Below the pieces are notes generated by a model. The model was not told the DNA's origin. It did no database searches and was given only the letters and a program-made list of their open reading frames with translations. Position numbers and translations under genes: made by a program. Source: Cohaesibacter marisflavi (GTDB lineage Bacteria; Pseudomonadota; Alphaproteobacteria; Rhizobiales; Cohaesibacteraceae). From it: a DNA stretch of 64,000 nt. Of the stretch, positions 28,106 through 35,894 are shown piece after piece. Where the stretch lies: NCBI RefSeq assembly GCF_900115225.1, contig NZ_FOVR01000001.1, forward strand, positions 533,727 through 597,726, given 5' to 3'. The first letter of the stretch is position 1, and each line of letters begins with the position of its first letter.

Positions 28106-28119
28106 GAGGAAAGCAAGAA

Positions 28120-28464
28120 ATGACTGCAATTGTCGGATTGACGCTGGACGGCACCGAATGGACTCCCCAGTTCGTCAAGGCTCTCGATGCAAAGAAATGC
28201 ATCGGGTGTGGCCGCTGCTACAGAGTGTGCGCCAGAGATGTGTTCGAACTGGTGGAGCGGGAAAGTCTCGATCTGGATGATGAAGACGAGGATCTCGATG
28301 ATGATGATCCGTTCGGCGATGATGATGACGATGATGATGGATTTTCCGATGATACCAGCATGGTCATGTCGTTGAAGAATAATGGGGATTGCATAGGCTG
28401 CGAAGCATGTTCGAAAATCTGTCCGAAAGGATGCTTTTCCCATACGACAAAAGAAGCCGCCTGA
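28120..28464 (+). CDS. fdxB: Nif-specific ferredoxin III (FdxB) with acidic insert
   Basis: This 114-residue 2[4Fe-4S] protein has CIGCGRCYRVCARDVF near residues 27-42 and CIGCEACSKICPKGCF near the end. Between them lies an unusually acidic run of about 27 residues made mostly of Asp. FdxB is a nif electron carrier. The last gene of the nifE operon, followed by a strong terminator. Confidence 0.9.
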   Translation: MTAIVGLTLDGTEWTPQFVKALDAKKCIGCGRCYRVCARDVFELVERESLDLDDEDEDLDDDDPFGDDDDDDDGFSDDTSMVMSLKNNGDCIGCEACSKICPKGCFSHTTKEAA

Positions 28465-28492
28465 TAGATTCATCGATAGATCAATAGGTACA

Positions 28493-28525
28493 ACAATGCC
28501 GCCGTCATGGCGGCATTGTCATTTT
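28493..28525 (+). terminator. Intrinsic terminator after fdxB
   Basis: An 11-bp perfect stem (ACAATGCCGCC with its complement at 28509-28519) has a 5-base loop and is followed by CATTTT. It separates the nifE operon from the iscA-nifV operon. Confidence 0.85.
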
Positions 28526-28548
28526 AATACTGTGTGTCAGGTGTGGTT

Positions 28549-28564
28549 TGTCAGTTTTGTGACA
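28549..28564. promoter_or_regulatory. NifA upstream activator site of iscA-nifV
   Basis: TGTCAGTTTTGTGACA fits TGT-N10-ACA, 67 bases upstream of the -24 element. It lacks the inner CG pairs of the other sites. Confidence 0.8.
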
Positions 28565-28631
28565 ATGTATGTAGGTCATTGTGTTGTGTAAAAGTTAAAT
28601 AATTCAATAAGATAGGCGAGTGAATGGCTGC

Positions 28632-28647
28632 TGGCACGGCTCTTGCA
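28632..28647 (+). promoter_or_regulatory. Sigma-54 promoter of iscA-nifVWZM
   Basis: TGGCACGGCTCTTGCA is a perfect -24/-12 consensus, 43 bases before the iscA-like ATG. Confidence 0.93.
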
Positions 28648-28690
28648 ATTTCATTGATAAGAAATGGAACCCGAGCTGAGAGGCACTATC

Positions 28691-29014
28691 ATGTTGACAC
28701 TCACCGACAAAGCACAAGAAACCCTGCAAGGCCTCATCGAAAAATCCGGCAAGCCGCTGACAGGCCTGCGCATCGCAGCCGATATGGCTGGCTGTGCCGG
28801 TGTGAAATACCGTCTGGCGCTGGTCTCAAATCCTGAGCCGGATGACCACATTGTCGATTGTGGTCTGCTCAAGCTTTATGTCGTACCGCAGAATGCAGAA
28901 ATTCTTATCGGGACCACAATCGACTTCGCCGAAACTGAAAAAGGCGGAGGCTTCACTTTCGATAATCCGAATACGGCCGGCATGTGTGCCTGCGGCAAGA
29001 GTTTCGCCGCCTGA
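28691..29014 (+). CDS. Nif-associated IscA/HesB-type Fe-S carrier
   Basis: This 107-residue A-type carrier has the three conserved cysteines: Cys35 (GCAGVKY), Cys99 and Cys101 (CACGKSF). The position after a NifA promoter and before nifV fits NifIscA, which hands Fe-S clusters to nitrogenase proteins. nifU and nifS, its usual neighbours, are missing here. Confidence 0.88.
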   Translation: MLTLTDKAQETLQGLIEKSGKPLTGLRIAADMAGCAGVKYRLALVSNPEPDDHIVDCGLLKLYVVPQNAEILIGTTIDFAETEKGGGFTFDNPNTAGMCACGKSFAA

Positions 29015-29091
29015 TGCCTGTTTGGTGCTGGCGTCGCGCACCGATCATGAAAGCTTGGATCAATCTCGTTTGACTGGAAGGGTGGTTCGGG

Positions 29092-30246
29092 ATGAATTTG
29101 CTGAGGCAAGTGACAATTGATGACACGACCCTGCGTGATGGGGAACAGAGCGCTGGCGTTGCCTTCACACGCGCCGAGAAATGCGCCATTGCGCGGGAGC
29201 TTGTAGCTGCCGGGGTACCCGAACTGGAAGTGGGTATTCCAGCCATGGGCGACGACGAGCAGGAAACCATCCGCGCTATCGCCGGGCAGATCAAAGGGCA
29301 GGGGCTTAATGCACGATTGATCGTCTGGTGTCGTATGTGCGACTTTGATCTGGATGCGTCCCGCGATCTTGGTGTGGACATGATTGATCTGTCCATTCCC
29401 ATGTCCGATGGGCAGATTTTTCACAAGCTTGGCCAATCGCGAGACTATGTGCTCAGGCAGATCGCCACCATGGTCCCCAAGGCGCTTGATGCTGGCTTCG
29501 AGGTCATGGTTGGAGGAGAGGATTCCTCACGGGCAGATCTGGATTTTGTCTTGGAGGCCATGGAAACGGCTGCCAGAGCTGGCGCCTGTCGCTTCCGATT
29601 TGCAGATACCGTCGGCATCATGGAGCCTTTCGGCACGGCCGAAATCTTTCGTCAGTTGCGGTCTAACTCCGACCTTGAATTGGAAATGCATGCCCATGAT
29701 GACTATGGTCTGGCGACAGCGAACTCTCTGGCCGCAGTTGTTGGGGGTGCAACCCATGTGAACACCACGGTCAATGGCTTGGGAGAGCGGGCGGGCAATG
29801 CCTCGCTTGAGGAATTCGCAGCCGCGGTTGATCGGCTTTACCACGTACAGACCGGTGTGGATCAGCGCCAGTTTAGTGCCTTGTCGCAGATGGTGGCGCG
29901 GGCATCTGGTCGCCCTGTCCCTCATCAGAAAAGCCTTGTGGGGGCCAGTGTCTTCACTCACGAAAGTGGCATTCATGTCGATGGGCTGGTGAAGAACAAG
30001 GAAACCTATCAGGGGCTTGATCCTGAATGGTTGGGACGCCAGCATGAACTGGTCTTGGGTAAGCATTCCGGCACCAAGGCAGTGCTGCATATCTATGGCA
30101 CAATGGGCATAGCGCTCACCGCTGGTCAGGCTAAGAGCATTTTGGAGAAGGTCCGCTCCTTTGCCGAAACCTATAAGCGCACCCCGGCCCGTCAGGACCT
30201 CATGACTTTTCATCAACAGATTATGGCAAGTGAAATCGCCCATTGA
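29092..30246 (+). CDS. nifV: Homocitrate synthase NifV
   Basis: This 384-residue DRE-TIM enzyme condenses acetyl-CoA with 2-oxoglutarate to homocitrate, the organic part of FeMo-cofactor. Motifs: DTTLRDGEQSAG (metal and substrate binding), HAHDDYGLATANS (metal-binding His pair) and GLGERAGNA. The chain is about 380 residues, so it is NifV type without a regulatory domain. Confidence 0.94.
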   Translation: MNLLRQVTIDDTTLRDGEQSAGVAFTRAEKCAIARELVAAGVPELEVGIPAMGDDEQETIRAIAGQIKGQGLNARLIVWCRMCDFDLDASRDLGVDMIDLSIPMSDGQIFHKLGQSRDYVLRQIATMVPKALDAGFEVMVGGEDSSRADLDFVLEAMETAARAGACRFRFADTVGIMEPFGTAEIFRQLRSNSDLELEMHAHDDYGLATANSLAAVVGGATHVNTTVNGLGERAGNASLEEFAAAVDRLYHVQTGVDQRQFSALSQMVARASGRPVPHQKSLVGASVFTHESGIHVDGLVKNKETYQGLDPEWLGRQHELVLGKHSGTKAVLHIYGTMGIALTAGQAKSILEKVRSFAETYKRTPARQDLMTFHQQIMASEIAH

Positions 30247-30279
30247 TCAGGCATAGCGGTACAGGAAAGGAAACGGACG

Positions 30280-30594
30280 ATGCGAAACGAAGAGCTGGAC
30301 GCAGAACTCTCTGACTTGGGAAGCGCAGAGGAATTTCTCGACTATTTCGAGATTGATTATGATCCCAAAGTGGTCATGGTCAATCGCTTGCACATCTTGC
30401 AGCGCTTTCACGATTATCTGGAAATGAAAAGTCGCATGCCTGTAGCCGGACAGTCTTGGTGGGATTTCTACACCGGTGAACTGAAAAAAGCCTACATGGA
30501 TTTCGTTCAGTCGGACGCGCTGACCGAGAAGGTTTTTAAGGTTTTTAAAACCAACCAGCCGACTTTCGTTCCACTCGAAGACGTGTTGAGCTGA
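30280..30594 (+). CDS. nifW: Nitrogenase-stabilising protein NifW
   Basis: This 104-residue protein has the NifW pattern (SAEEFLDYFEIDYDP, then LQRFHDYLE and WWDFYTGELKKAYMDFV). NifW helps maturation and O2 tolerance of the MoFe protein. It lies 33 bases after nifV and two bases before nifZ. Confidence 0.93.
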   Translation: MRNEELDAELSDLGSAEEFLDYFEIDYDPKVVMVNRLHILQRFHDYLEMKSRMPVAGQSWWDFYTGELKKAYMDFVQSDALTEKVFKVFKTNQPTFVPLEDVLS

Positions 30595-30595
30595 C

Positions 30596-31123
30596 ATGCT
30601 GGAAACACTCCCACCACCACGTTTTGATTATGGCGCAGAAGTGCGCGTTATTCGCAACCTGCGCAATGATGGCACTCATCCTGGCTCGGATAAGGGTACG
30701 CTTCTGGTTCGTCGCGGGGCGACCGGCATCGTGCGGGATGTGGGCACCTTTCTACAGGATCAGGTGATTTATACGGTGCACTTTACGATGGAAGATCTGA
30801 TCGTAGGCTGCCGTGACAAAGAGTTAATCCCTGCGGACGCTCCATGGGTGCCGAACCGGTTTGAATTTGGTGACAAGGTCAAGGCAAAGGTTTTGCTTGG
30901 TATTGCAGGCGAAGTGGTGGCCTCTGTTGGCGACGGAGGAGAGATCATCAAAGTCATTCGGGATGACGCCATCATCGAAACTTTTGGCACCGTTGCCTAT
31001 CATGTGCGTTTCCCCGGCCGCACGCTGCAAGTGCCGGAGATGGCGCTGGATAGGGCTATGGCAAAAGAACTGGAGCCAACCGCACGAGCGAAAAAGCAAT
31101 GCTTCTGGCCTATCACCGCATGA
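30596..31123 (+). CDS. nifZ: NifZ, P-cluster maturation protein
   Basis: This 175-residue protein has two SH3-like NifZ units: FDYGAEVRVIRNLRNDGT... (about 8-75) and FEFGDKVKAKVLLGIAGEV... (about 83-150). This is the long, Azotobacter-like form rather than the single-unit rhizobial form. NifZ assists the second P-cluster of NifDK. Its end overlaps nifM by 25 bases. Confidence 0.93.
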   Translation: MLETLPPPRFDYGAEVRVIRNLRNDGTHPGSDKGTLLVRRGATGIVRDVGTFLQDQVIYTVHFTMEDLIVGCRDKELIPADAPWVPNRFEFGDKVKAKVLLGIAGEVVASVGDGGEIIKVIRDDAIIETFGTVAYHVRFPGRTLQVPEMALDRAMAKELEPTARAKKQCFWPITA

Positions 31124-31950
31124 CGGCATCGTTGGCGGCCCATCAATGCCGCTTTGACGAGCTGCCCCAAACCGCACAAGACCGCATTCAGCAACAGGTG
31201 GAGCGGGCCCTTCAGATGGAGCAACTGGTGCTATCCAGTCCACTCGCTGCCGATGTCGTCATTCCGGATTCCTTGTTGCAAAAATCCATGGCCAGCATCA
31301 AGGGGCGTTATGAGGCTGAGACAGACTTCATCGCAGACCTTACCCTCAATGGTTTAACTCAATCTGGCCTAGAGCAGGCTTTGGCCCGCGAATTAAAAGC
31401 CGATGCAACGCTTGAAAGAGTGGCCTGGCAAGTGCCGCATGCCACAGAAGCCGAAGTGCGAGCATGGTATGACGCTCATCCAGAACGGTTCTCAATCGGT
31501 AAGACACGTGACGCCCGTCATATCCTCATCACCATCAATGAAGATATCGAGGAGAATCGGCGTGAAGCTTCCCTTGAGCGCATCAATGGCGTGCTCAAGG
31601 AACTGGATGGAACCCAAGAGCGGTTTGCCGAAGCTGCCTTGCGCTATTCCGAATGTCCCAGCGCTCTGAATGGCGGCACTCTGGGGCGTGTGGCTAAAGA
31701 CACGCTCTATGCTGAACTGGACCAAACTCTGTTTGCAATGGATGCAGACACAACGAGTGGCATTCTGGAAAGCGAAGCCGGGTTCCATATCCTCTATTGT
31801 GAAGCCATCTATCCAGCCCAAAAAGCGAGCTACGAGGAAGCCGCTCCCAAAATTAAAGCCGCGATAGACAAGAAGCGTCAAACTCAGGCGCAGAAGGCCT
31901 TTGTTGCCTCCTTGCTCAAGGATAATAACGTCGAGCGTAAGGTCGGCTAG
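31099..31950 (+). CDS. nifM: NifM, NifH-maturing peptidyl-prolyl isomerase
   Basis: This protein of about 283 residues has a C-terminal parvulin domain (DARHILITINEDIEENRREA, FAEAALRYSECPSALNGGTLG, GFHILYCE). NifM folds the Fe protein in Azotobacter and Klebsiella and is unusual in Alphaproteobacteria. The ATG at 31120 (ATGA overlap with nifZ) is an alternative start; I kept 31099 because similarity to NifM begins just before it. Last gene of the island. Confidence 0.88.
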   Translation: MLLAYHRMTASLAAHQCRFDELPQTAQDRIQQQVERALQMEQLVLSSPLAADVVIPDSLLQKSMASIKGRYEAETDFIADLTLNGLTQSGLEQALARELKADATLERVAWQVPHATEAEVRAWYDAHPERFSIGKTRDARHILITINEDIEENRREASLERINGVLKELDGTQERFAEAALRYSECPSALNGGTLGRVAKDTLYAELDQTLFAMDADTTSGILESEAGFHILYCEAIYPAQKASYEEAAPKIKAAIDKKRQTQAQKAFVASLLKDNNVERKVG

Positions 31951-32046
31951 CGGCGACATCTGTAAAAACAGAAAGAGATTATTTCCTTTGCTGTAACGAC
32001 TATGTGGCTTTATTGTCGCCATGTTGTTCTTAAAGGAGAGTGTCTC

Positions 32047-32943
32047 ATGGATCTTGTCGATGGTCTCAAGGCCTTTGTTGCCACTGCGCAAACCGGTTCC
32101 TTCACCGATGCTGCCGAGCGCATGGGCATATCCAACCGCTTGACGTCAAAATATGTCGCCGAACTGGAGGCGCGGATCGGTGCGCGTCTCTTGCAAAGGA
32201 CCACGCGGAAGGTGGGCCTCACACCCGTGGGGGAAGATCTGTTGGCGAGAGCACCGGCCTTGCTGGATGAACTGGACGATCTGATTGGTTCAGTGCGTGA
32301 GGAATCCAAAGGTCTCTCTGGCCTCGTGCGCATTTCCGCTCCTGTTTCCTTTGGCGAAATCTATGTGGGCGATATGCTGCGCCGCTTCGTCGGCAATCAT
32401 CCGCAGATGAATATCGATCTGCGCCTCAGCGACGCTTATGTGGATCTTGCTCGCGATGGCATTGATTTGGCCTTTCGCATCGGCACGCCCAGTGTCTCCT
32501 CACTTAAAATGCGCAAACTGGGAGATATGGGCTCAGCCATTGTGGCCTCTCCTGACTATTTGGAAACGCATGGCGAACCATCCACACCGCAAGACCTACT
32601 CGACCATATCTGTATGGTGGACGCCAACCGGCGCGATCCGACCCGATGGGTTTTTGTGAAGGAGGGAGAAAATATTGACGTTGTCATCAAGCGCCGTTTT
32701 GTCGTCAACAGCGCCAAAGTCGCTCGGGATTGGGCCGTGGCAGGGGACGCCATTGCCTATTGCCCGCGCTTTATCGTTGCGGATGATCTGGCTGAAGGGC
32801 GGCTGGTGCCTTTGCTGAGTGATTATCAGGGGCTCTCGACCCCATTGAGCGCCGTTTATCTGGATGGAACGGTGTTGCCGCGCAAGGTCAGGGCGATCAT
32901 CGATTTCGCCTTGGAAGACATCAAGATCAACAGCCCGTTCTAA
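32047..32943 (+). CDS. LysR family transcriptional regulator
   Basis: This 298-residue regulator has an N-terminal winged HTH (residues about 1-60; GSFTDAAERMGISNRLTSKYVAELEA) and a substrate-binding domain of the CrgA/DmlR-like subgroup. An AAAGGAG lies upstream of ATG 32047. It is co-oriented with, and 148 bases before, a redox/quinone-detoxification set, which it probably controls; such regulators often sense aromatics or quinones. Confidence 0.85.
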   Translation: MDLVDGLKAFVATAQTGSFTDAAERMGISNRLTSKYVAELEARIGARLLQRTTRKVGLTPVGEDLLARAPALLDELDDLIGSVREESKGLSGLVRISAPVSFGEIYVGDMLRRFVGNHPQMNIDLRLSDAYVDLARDGIDLAFRIGTPSVSSLKMRKLGDMGSAIVASPDYLETHGEPSTPQDLLDHICMVDANRRDPTRWVFVKEGENIDVVIKRRFVVNSAKVARDWAVAGDAIAYCPRFIVADDLAEGRLVPLLSDYQGLSTPLSAVYLDGTVLPRKVRAIIDFALEDIKINSPF

Positions 32944-33091
32944 AAACATTTATTAGGAACAAAGTCAAGATAGTCATTCAATATAATTACCATTTCATTC
33001 TTAGATAGAAATGAGCATATTCACTTCAGACGAAACAAGCCGCCTAACAAAATAAGAAAACAGACGGCAGCGAAAACAAGGAGTGAGTAAA

Positions 33092-33721
33092 ATGAATATT
33101 GCAATCGTAGGTGCAGGGAGTATCGGTTCAGGTCTGGCAAGCGTACTGGCAAAAACCAGCCACAGCATTACGGTCGTTGACTCCGACAATGGCGTTGCAG
33201 CGGCGGCCAAGCTCAAGGAACAGGGCGTTGAAGTCAATGCCGGTGCATTGAAGCCATCTGTTGTTGCTGCCGATGTGGTGATCCTGGCAACCCCGTTCGC
33301 TGCTTCCAAGGCAATCGTTGCCGAAGCAGACTTTTCCGGCAAGGTCCTGATCGACGTATCCAACCCGATCACCGACGACTTCTCTGGCCTTCAGGTTGGC
33401 TTTACCAGCTCTGCTGCTGAAGAATTGTCCGCTCTTGCCCCCACAGCCAAAGTGGTCAAGGCCTTCAACACCGTGTTTGCCCAGCATTACGCATCTGGCC
33501 TCCAACTGAATGGCGAAGCGCTTCAGACATTCATTGCTTCCGATGATGACGCAGCCAAGGCTGTTGTTACGGGCCTCGCCGTTGAAATCGGTCTGGAACC
33601 GAAAGATGCTGGTCCGCTTTCTAACGCCCGCTATCTTGAGCCGCTTGGGTTCCTCAACATCAACTTCGGTTATGTTCTTGGCTACGGCACCCAGATCGCG
33701 CCAAAGTGGCTCTCTGAATAA
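33092..33721 (+). CDS. COG2085 NADP-dependent oxidoreductase, F420-reductase-like fold
   Basis: This 209-residue Rossmann protein has GAGSIGSG at residues 7-14 and the LIDVSNPI motif typical of the COG2085/F420:NADP oxidoreductase family. The family includes true F420 reductases and F420-independent members. The genome makes F420 (genes at 47-53 kb), yet this copy sits with glutathione and dioxygenase genes, so its partner is open. ATG 33092 follows AAGGAG. Confidence 0.75.
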   Translation: MNIAIVGAGSIGSGLASVLAKTSHSITVVDSDNGVAAAAKLKEQGVEVNAGALKPSVVAADVVILATPFAASKAIVAEADFSGKVLIDVSNPITDDFSGLQVGFTSSAAEELSALAPTAKVVKAFNTVFAQHYASGLQLNGEALQTFIASDDDAAKAVVTGLAVEIGLEPKDAGPLSNARYLEPLGFLNINFGYVLGYGTQIAPKWLSE

Positions 33722-33794
33722 ATAAATCGCCCAGCAAAACACACTGATCTAAAAACAAATAGAATAATAAAAACAATAAGAAAAACCAGCAAAT

Positions 33795-33820
33795 GGGGAG
33801 CCGCAAAACGGCTCCCCCTT
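33795..33820 (+). promoter_or_regulatory. Intercistronic hairpin or weak terminator
   Basis: GGGGAGCCG (33795-33803) pairs perfectly with CGGCTCCCC (33809-33817) around a 5-base loop, with only CTT after it. It lies 35 bases before the dioxygenase gene. Confidence 0.55.
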
Positions 33821-33852
33821 GAAAGAGAAATCCGCATCAAAGGAGAAAGACA

Positions 33853-34677
33853 ATGAGCGTGACCCATTCCCTTCAAAGCCTTCGTGATAGTCTTAAGGCG
33901 TCTGACCGCATGCCGTTGGTCTTTCTTGGCCATGGCAACCCGATGAACGCTATCGAGGATAACATCTACAGCAAAAGCTGGAATCAGCTTGGCGAAACCT
34001 TGCCACGCCCCCAGGCCATTCTGGTGGTTTCTGCTCACTGGATGACCCAGGGCTCGACGCTCGTTGATGTGTCCAATCTGCCCAAAACCATTCATGACTT
34101 TTATGGTTTCCCCGATGAACTGTTCGCCCAGCAATATCCGGCTCAGGGTGATCCGAAACTGGCGCGTGATGTGGTTGCGCTACTGGCTAGCCACCATGCG
34201 CAGGAAGATGATACTTGGGGGCTTGATCATGGAGCCTGGACTGTTCTGAAGCATCTCTATCCAGAAGCCGATGTACCCGTGTTCCAGCTTTCCATAGACA
34301 TGACCAAACCTCTGTCATGGCATCTGGAAATCGGCAAGACTCTTGCCCAGTTACGCAACCGTGGCGTCTTGATCCTCGGCTCAGGCAACGTGGTGCATAA
34401 TCTGCGGGCTATGCGTTTTGGTGGCAAGGCACAGGACTTTGCATTGGAATTTGATACGCTGTTTACAGACAAGCTTTCGAACGGCGACTTCAAGGCGCTT
34501 GCGGACCCTAAAGAGCTGGGAACCCTGCTGCGGCTCGCCCATCCGACCGTAGACCACTATCTGCCTGCGCTCACCATCGCTGGGGCATCAGATAAAAAAG
34601 ACGATCTGACCTTCATGACCGAGAGCATTGATCTTGGCTCCGTCTCAATGCGGTCTTTCATCTTCCACGGTGCCTGA
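33853..34677 (+). CDS. DODA-type extradiol dioxygenase (4,5-DOPA dioxygenase family)
   Basis: This 274-residue class III ring-cleavage dioxygenase-like protein has metal-binding histidines in FLGHGNPMNAI, VSAHWMT and LDHGAW, with a conserved C-terminal VDHYLPAL. The family (YgiD) opens catechol rings. Substrate unknown; placement beside glutathionyl-hydroquinone reductase suggests aromatic or quinone handling. AAAGGAG precedes the ATG. Confidence 0.83.
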   Translation: MSVTHSLQSLRDSLKASDRMPLVFLGHGNPMNAIEDNIYSKSWNQLGETLPRPQAILVVSAHWMTQGSTLVDVSNLPKTIHDFYGFPDELFAQQYPAQGDPKLARDVVALLASHHAQEDDTWGLDHGAWTVLKHLYPEADVPVFQLSIDMTKPLSWHLEIGKTLAQLRNRGVLILGSGNVVHNLRAMRFGGKAQDFALEFDTLFTDKLSNGDFKALADPKELGTLLRLAHPTVDHYLPALTIAGASDKKDDLTFMTESIDLGSVSMRSFIFHGA

Positions 34678-34786
34678 GCCACCCTCTGGGCAAAAACACA
34701 CAAACACTCAAACACCAGATAAAAAGAACAACAGTCGCGAAAAGAAGTAACAAGAACAAAGCGAACAGAAAGAACAGGAGACACTC

Positions 34787-35752
34787 ATGCTGATCGACGG
34801 AAAATGGACAAAAGACTGGCAGCCAGTACAGAAATCCGATAAGGACGGGCGCTTTGTTCGCCAGACCTCAAGCTTCCGCAACTGGATCACGCCCGATGGC
34901 GCTCCTGGCCCGACCGGGGAAGGGGGCTTTGAAGCGGAAGCCGGACGCTATCGCCTCTATGTGGCGCTGATCTGCCCATGGGCCTCTCGCACCCTGATTG
35001 CACGCAAGCTCAAGGGGCTGGAAGAGCTTATCCCGATTACTGTGGTCAACCCGACCATGACGGATCAGGGGTGGTCTTTCGGCGGCTATCCTGGAGCTGA
35101 TGAAGATCCGCTCTTCGGCTCCACCTACATCCACGAGCTCTACACCCGCGCTGATCCGCATTTCTCCGGTCGTGCAACAGTGCCTGCTCTGTGGGACATG
35201 AAGCGTAACGTCATGGTCAACAACGAAAGCGCGGACATCGTGAGAATGTTCGATACGGCCTTCGAGCATATGGTGCCTTCTGACCTGCGCCTTTATCCTG
35301 AAGATCTGCACGAAGAGATCGATGCGCTCAATCCGGTGATCTACGACACGCTCAACAACGGGGTTTATAAAGCTGGCTTTGCAACAACCCAAGAAGCTTA
35401 TGATGAGGCCGTTGATGGCGTGTTTGAAACGCTGGACAATCTGGAAGCCCGCCTTGAAGGAGATTACCTCTTTGGCGATCGCTTCACCGAGACGGATATC
35501 CGCACTTTTGTGACCCTGATCCGCTTTGATGCCGCCTATCATGGCATCTTTAAAACCAATCGCAAACAGATCAAGGACTATCCAAGGCTCTCGGCCTATA
35601 TGGAACGGATCTTGCGGCTGCCGGGCGTCATCGACACTGTCAATATGGACCATATCACCCGTGGCTACTATTCCATCAAGGCCCTGAATCCGAACGGAAT
35701 TCGTCCAACCGGTCCGGCCCATGTGGGCGCCCTGCTGAAGGCCGTTTCCTAA
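34787..35752 (+). CDS. Glutathionyl-hydroquinone reductase (Xi-class GST)
   Basis: This 321-residue protein has the nucleophile Cys63 in the CPWA motif and a GST-type C-terminal helical domain (FTETDIRTFVTLIRFDAAYHG). It reduces glutathionyl-hydroquinones to hydroquinones with glutathione. Probably the last gene of the LysR-linked set. ACAGGAG precedes the ATG. Confidence 0.9.
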   Translation: MLIDGKWTKDWQPVQKSDKDGRFVRQTSSFRNWITPDGAPGPTGEGGFEAEAGRYRLYVALICPWASRTLIARKLKGLEELIPITVVNPTMTDQGWSFGGYPGADEDPLFGSTYIHELYTRADPHFSGRATVPALWDMKRNVMVNNESADIVRMFDTAFEHMVPSDLRLYPEDLHEEIDALNPVIYDTLNNGVYKAGFATTQEAYDEAVDGVFETLDNLEARLEGDYLFGDRFTETDIRTFVTLIRFDAAYHGIFKTNRKQIKDYPRLSAYMERILRLPGVIDTVNMDHITRGYYSIKALNPNGIRPTGPAHVGALLKAVS

Positions 35753-35778
35753 AACGCACGGGCGATGCTAAACAAAGC

Positions 35779-35837
35779 GCTGAAGCGATCGATTGCTTCT
35801 GGACAATGCTGCCTCCAGTGAGCATGATCGCTTCAGC
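35779..35837. repeat. Inverted repeat upstream of the decarboxylase gene
   Basis: GCTGAAGCGATC (35779-35790) is the exact complement of 35826-35837, with a 35-base gap. It lies 58 bases before the next start codon. It could end the preceding transcript or act as an operator; no T run favours termination. Confidence 0.55.
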
Positions 35838-35894
35838 CGTTCTGGCTAGAGAATTCTATGAGATATTTGAACAGAACAAGTTTAGAGGCCGCAA

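Noticed and set aside
32014-32029. TGTCGCCATGTTGTTC upstream of the LysR gene, resembling a NifA site
   Set aside because: Only the left half matches; the right half is TTC instead of ACA and there is no -24/-12 promoter.
33083-33091. GTG three codons upstream as start for the COG2085 oxidoreductase
   Set aside because: The ATG at 33092 is at proper distance from AAGGAG, whereas the GTG lies on the Shine-Dalgarno itself.
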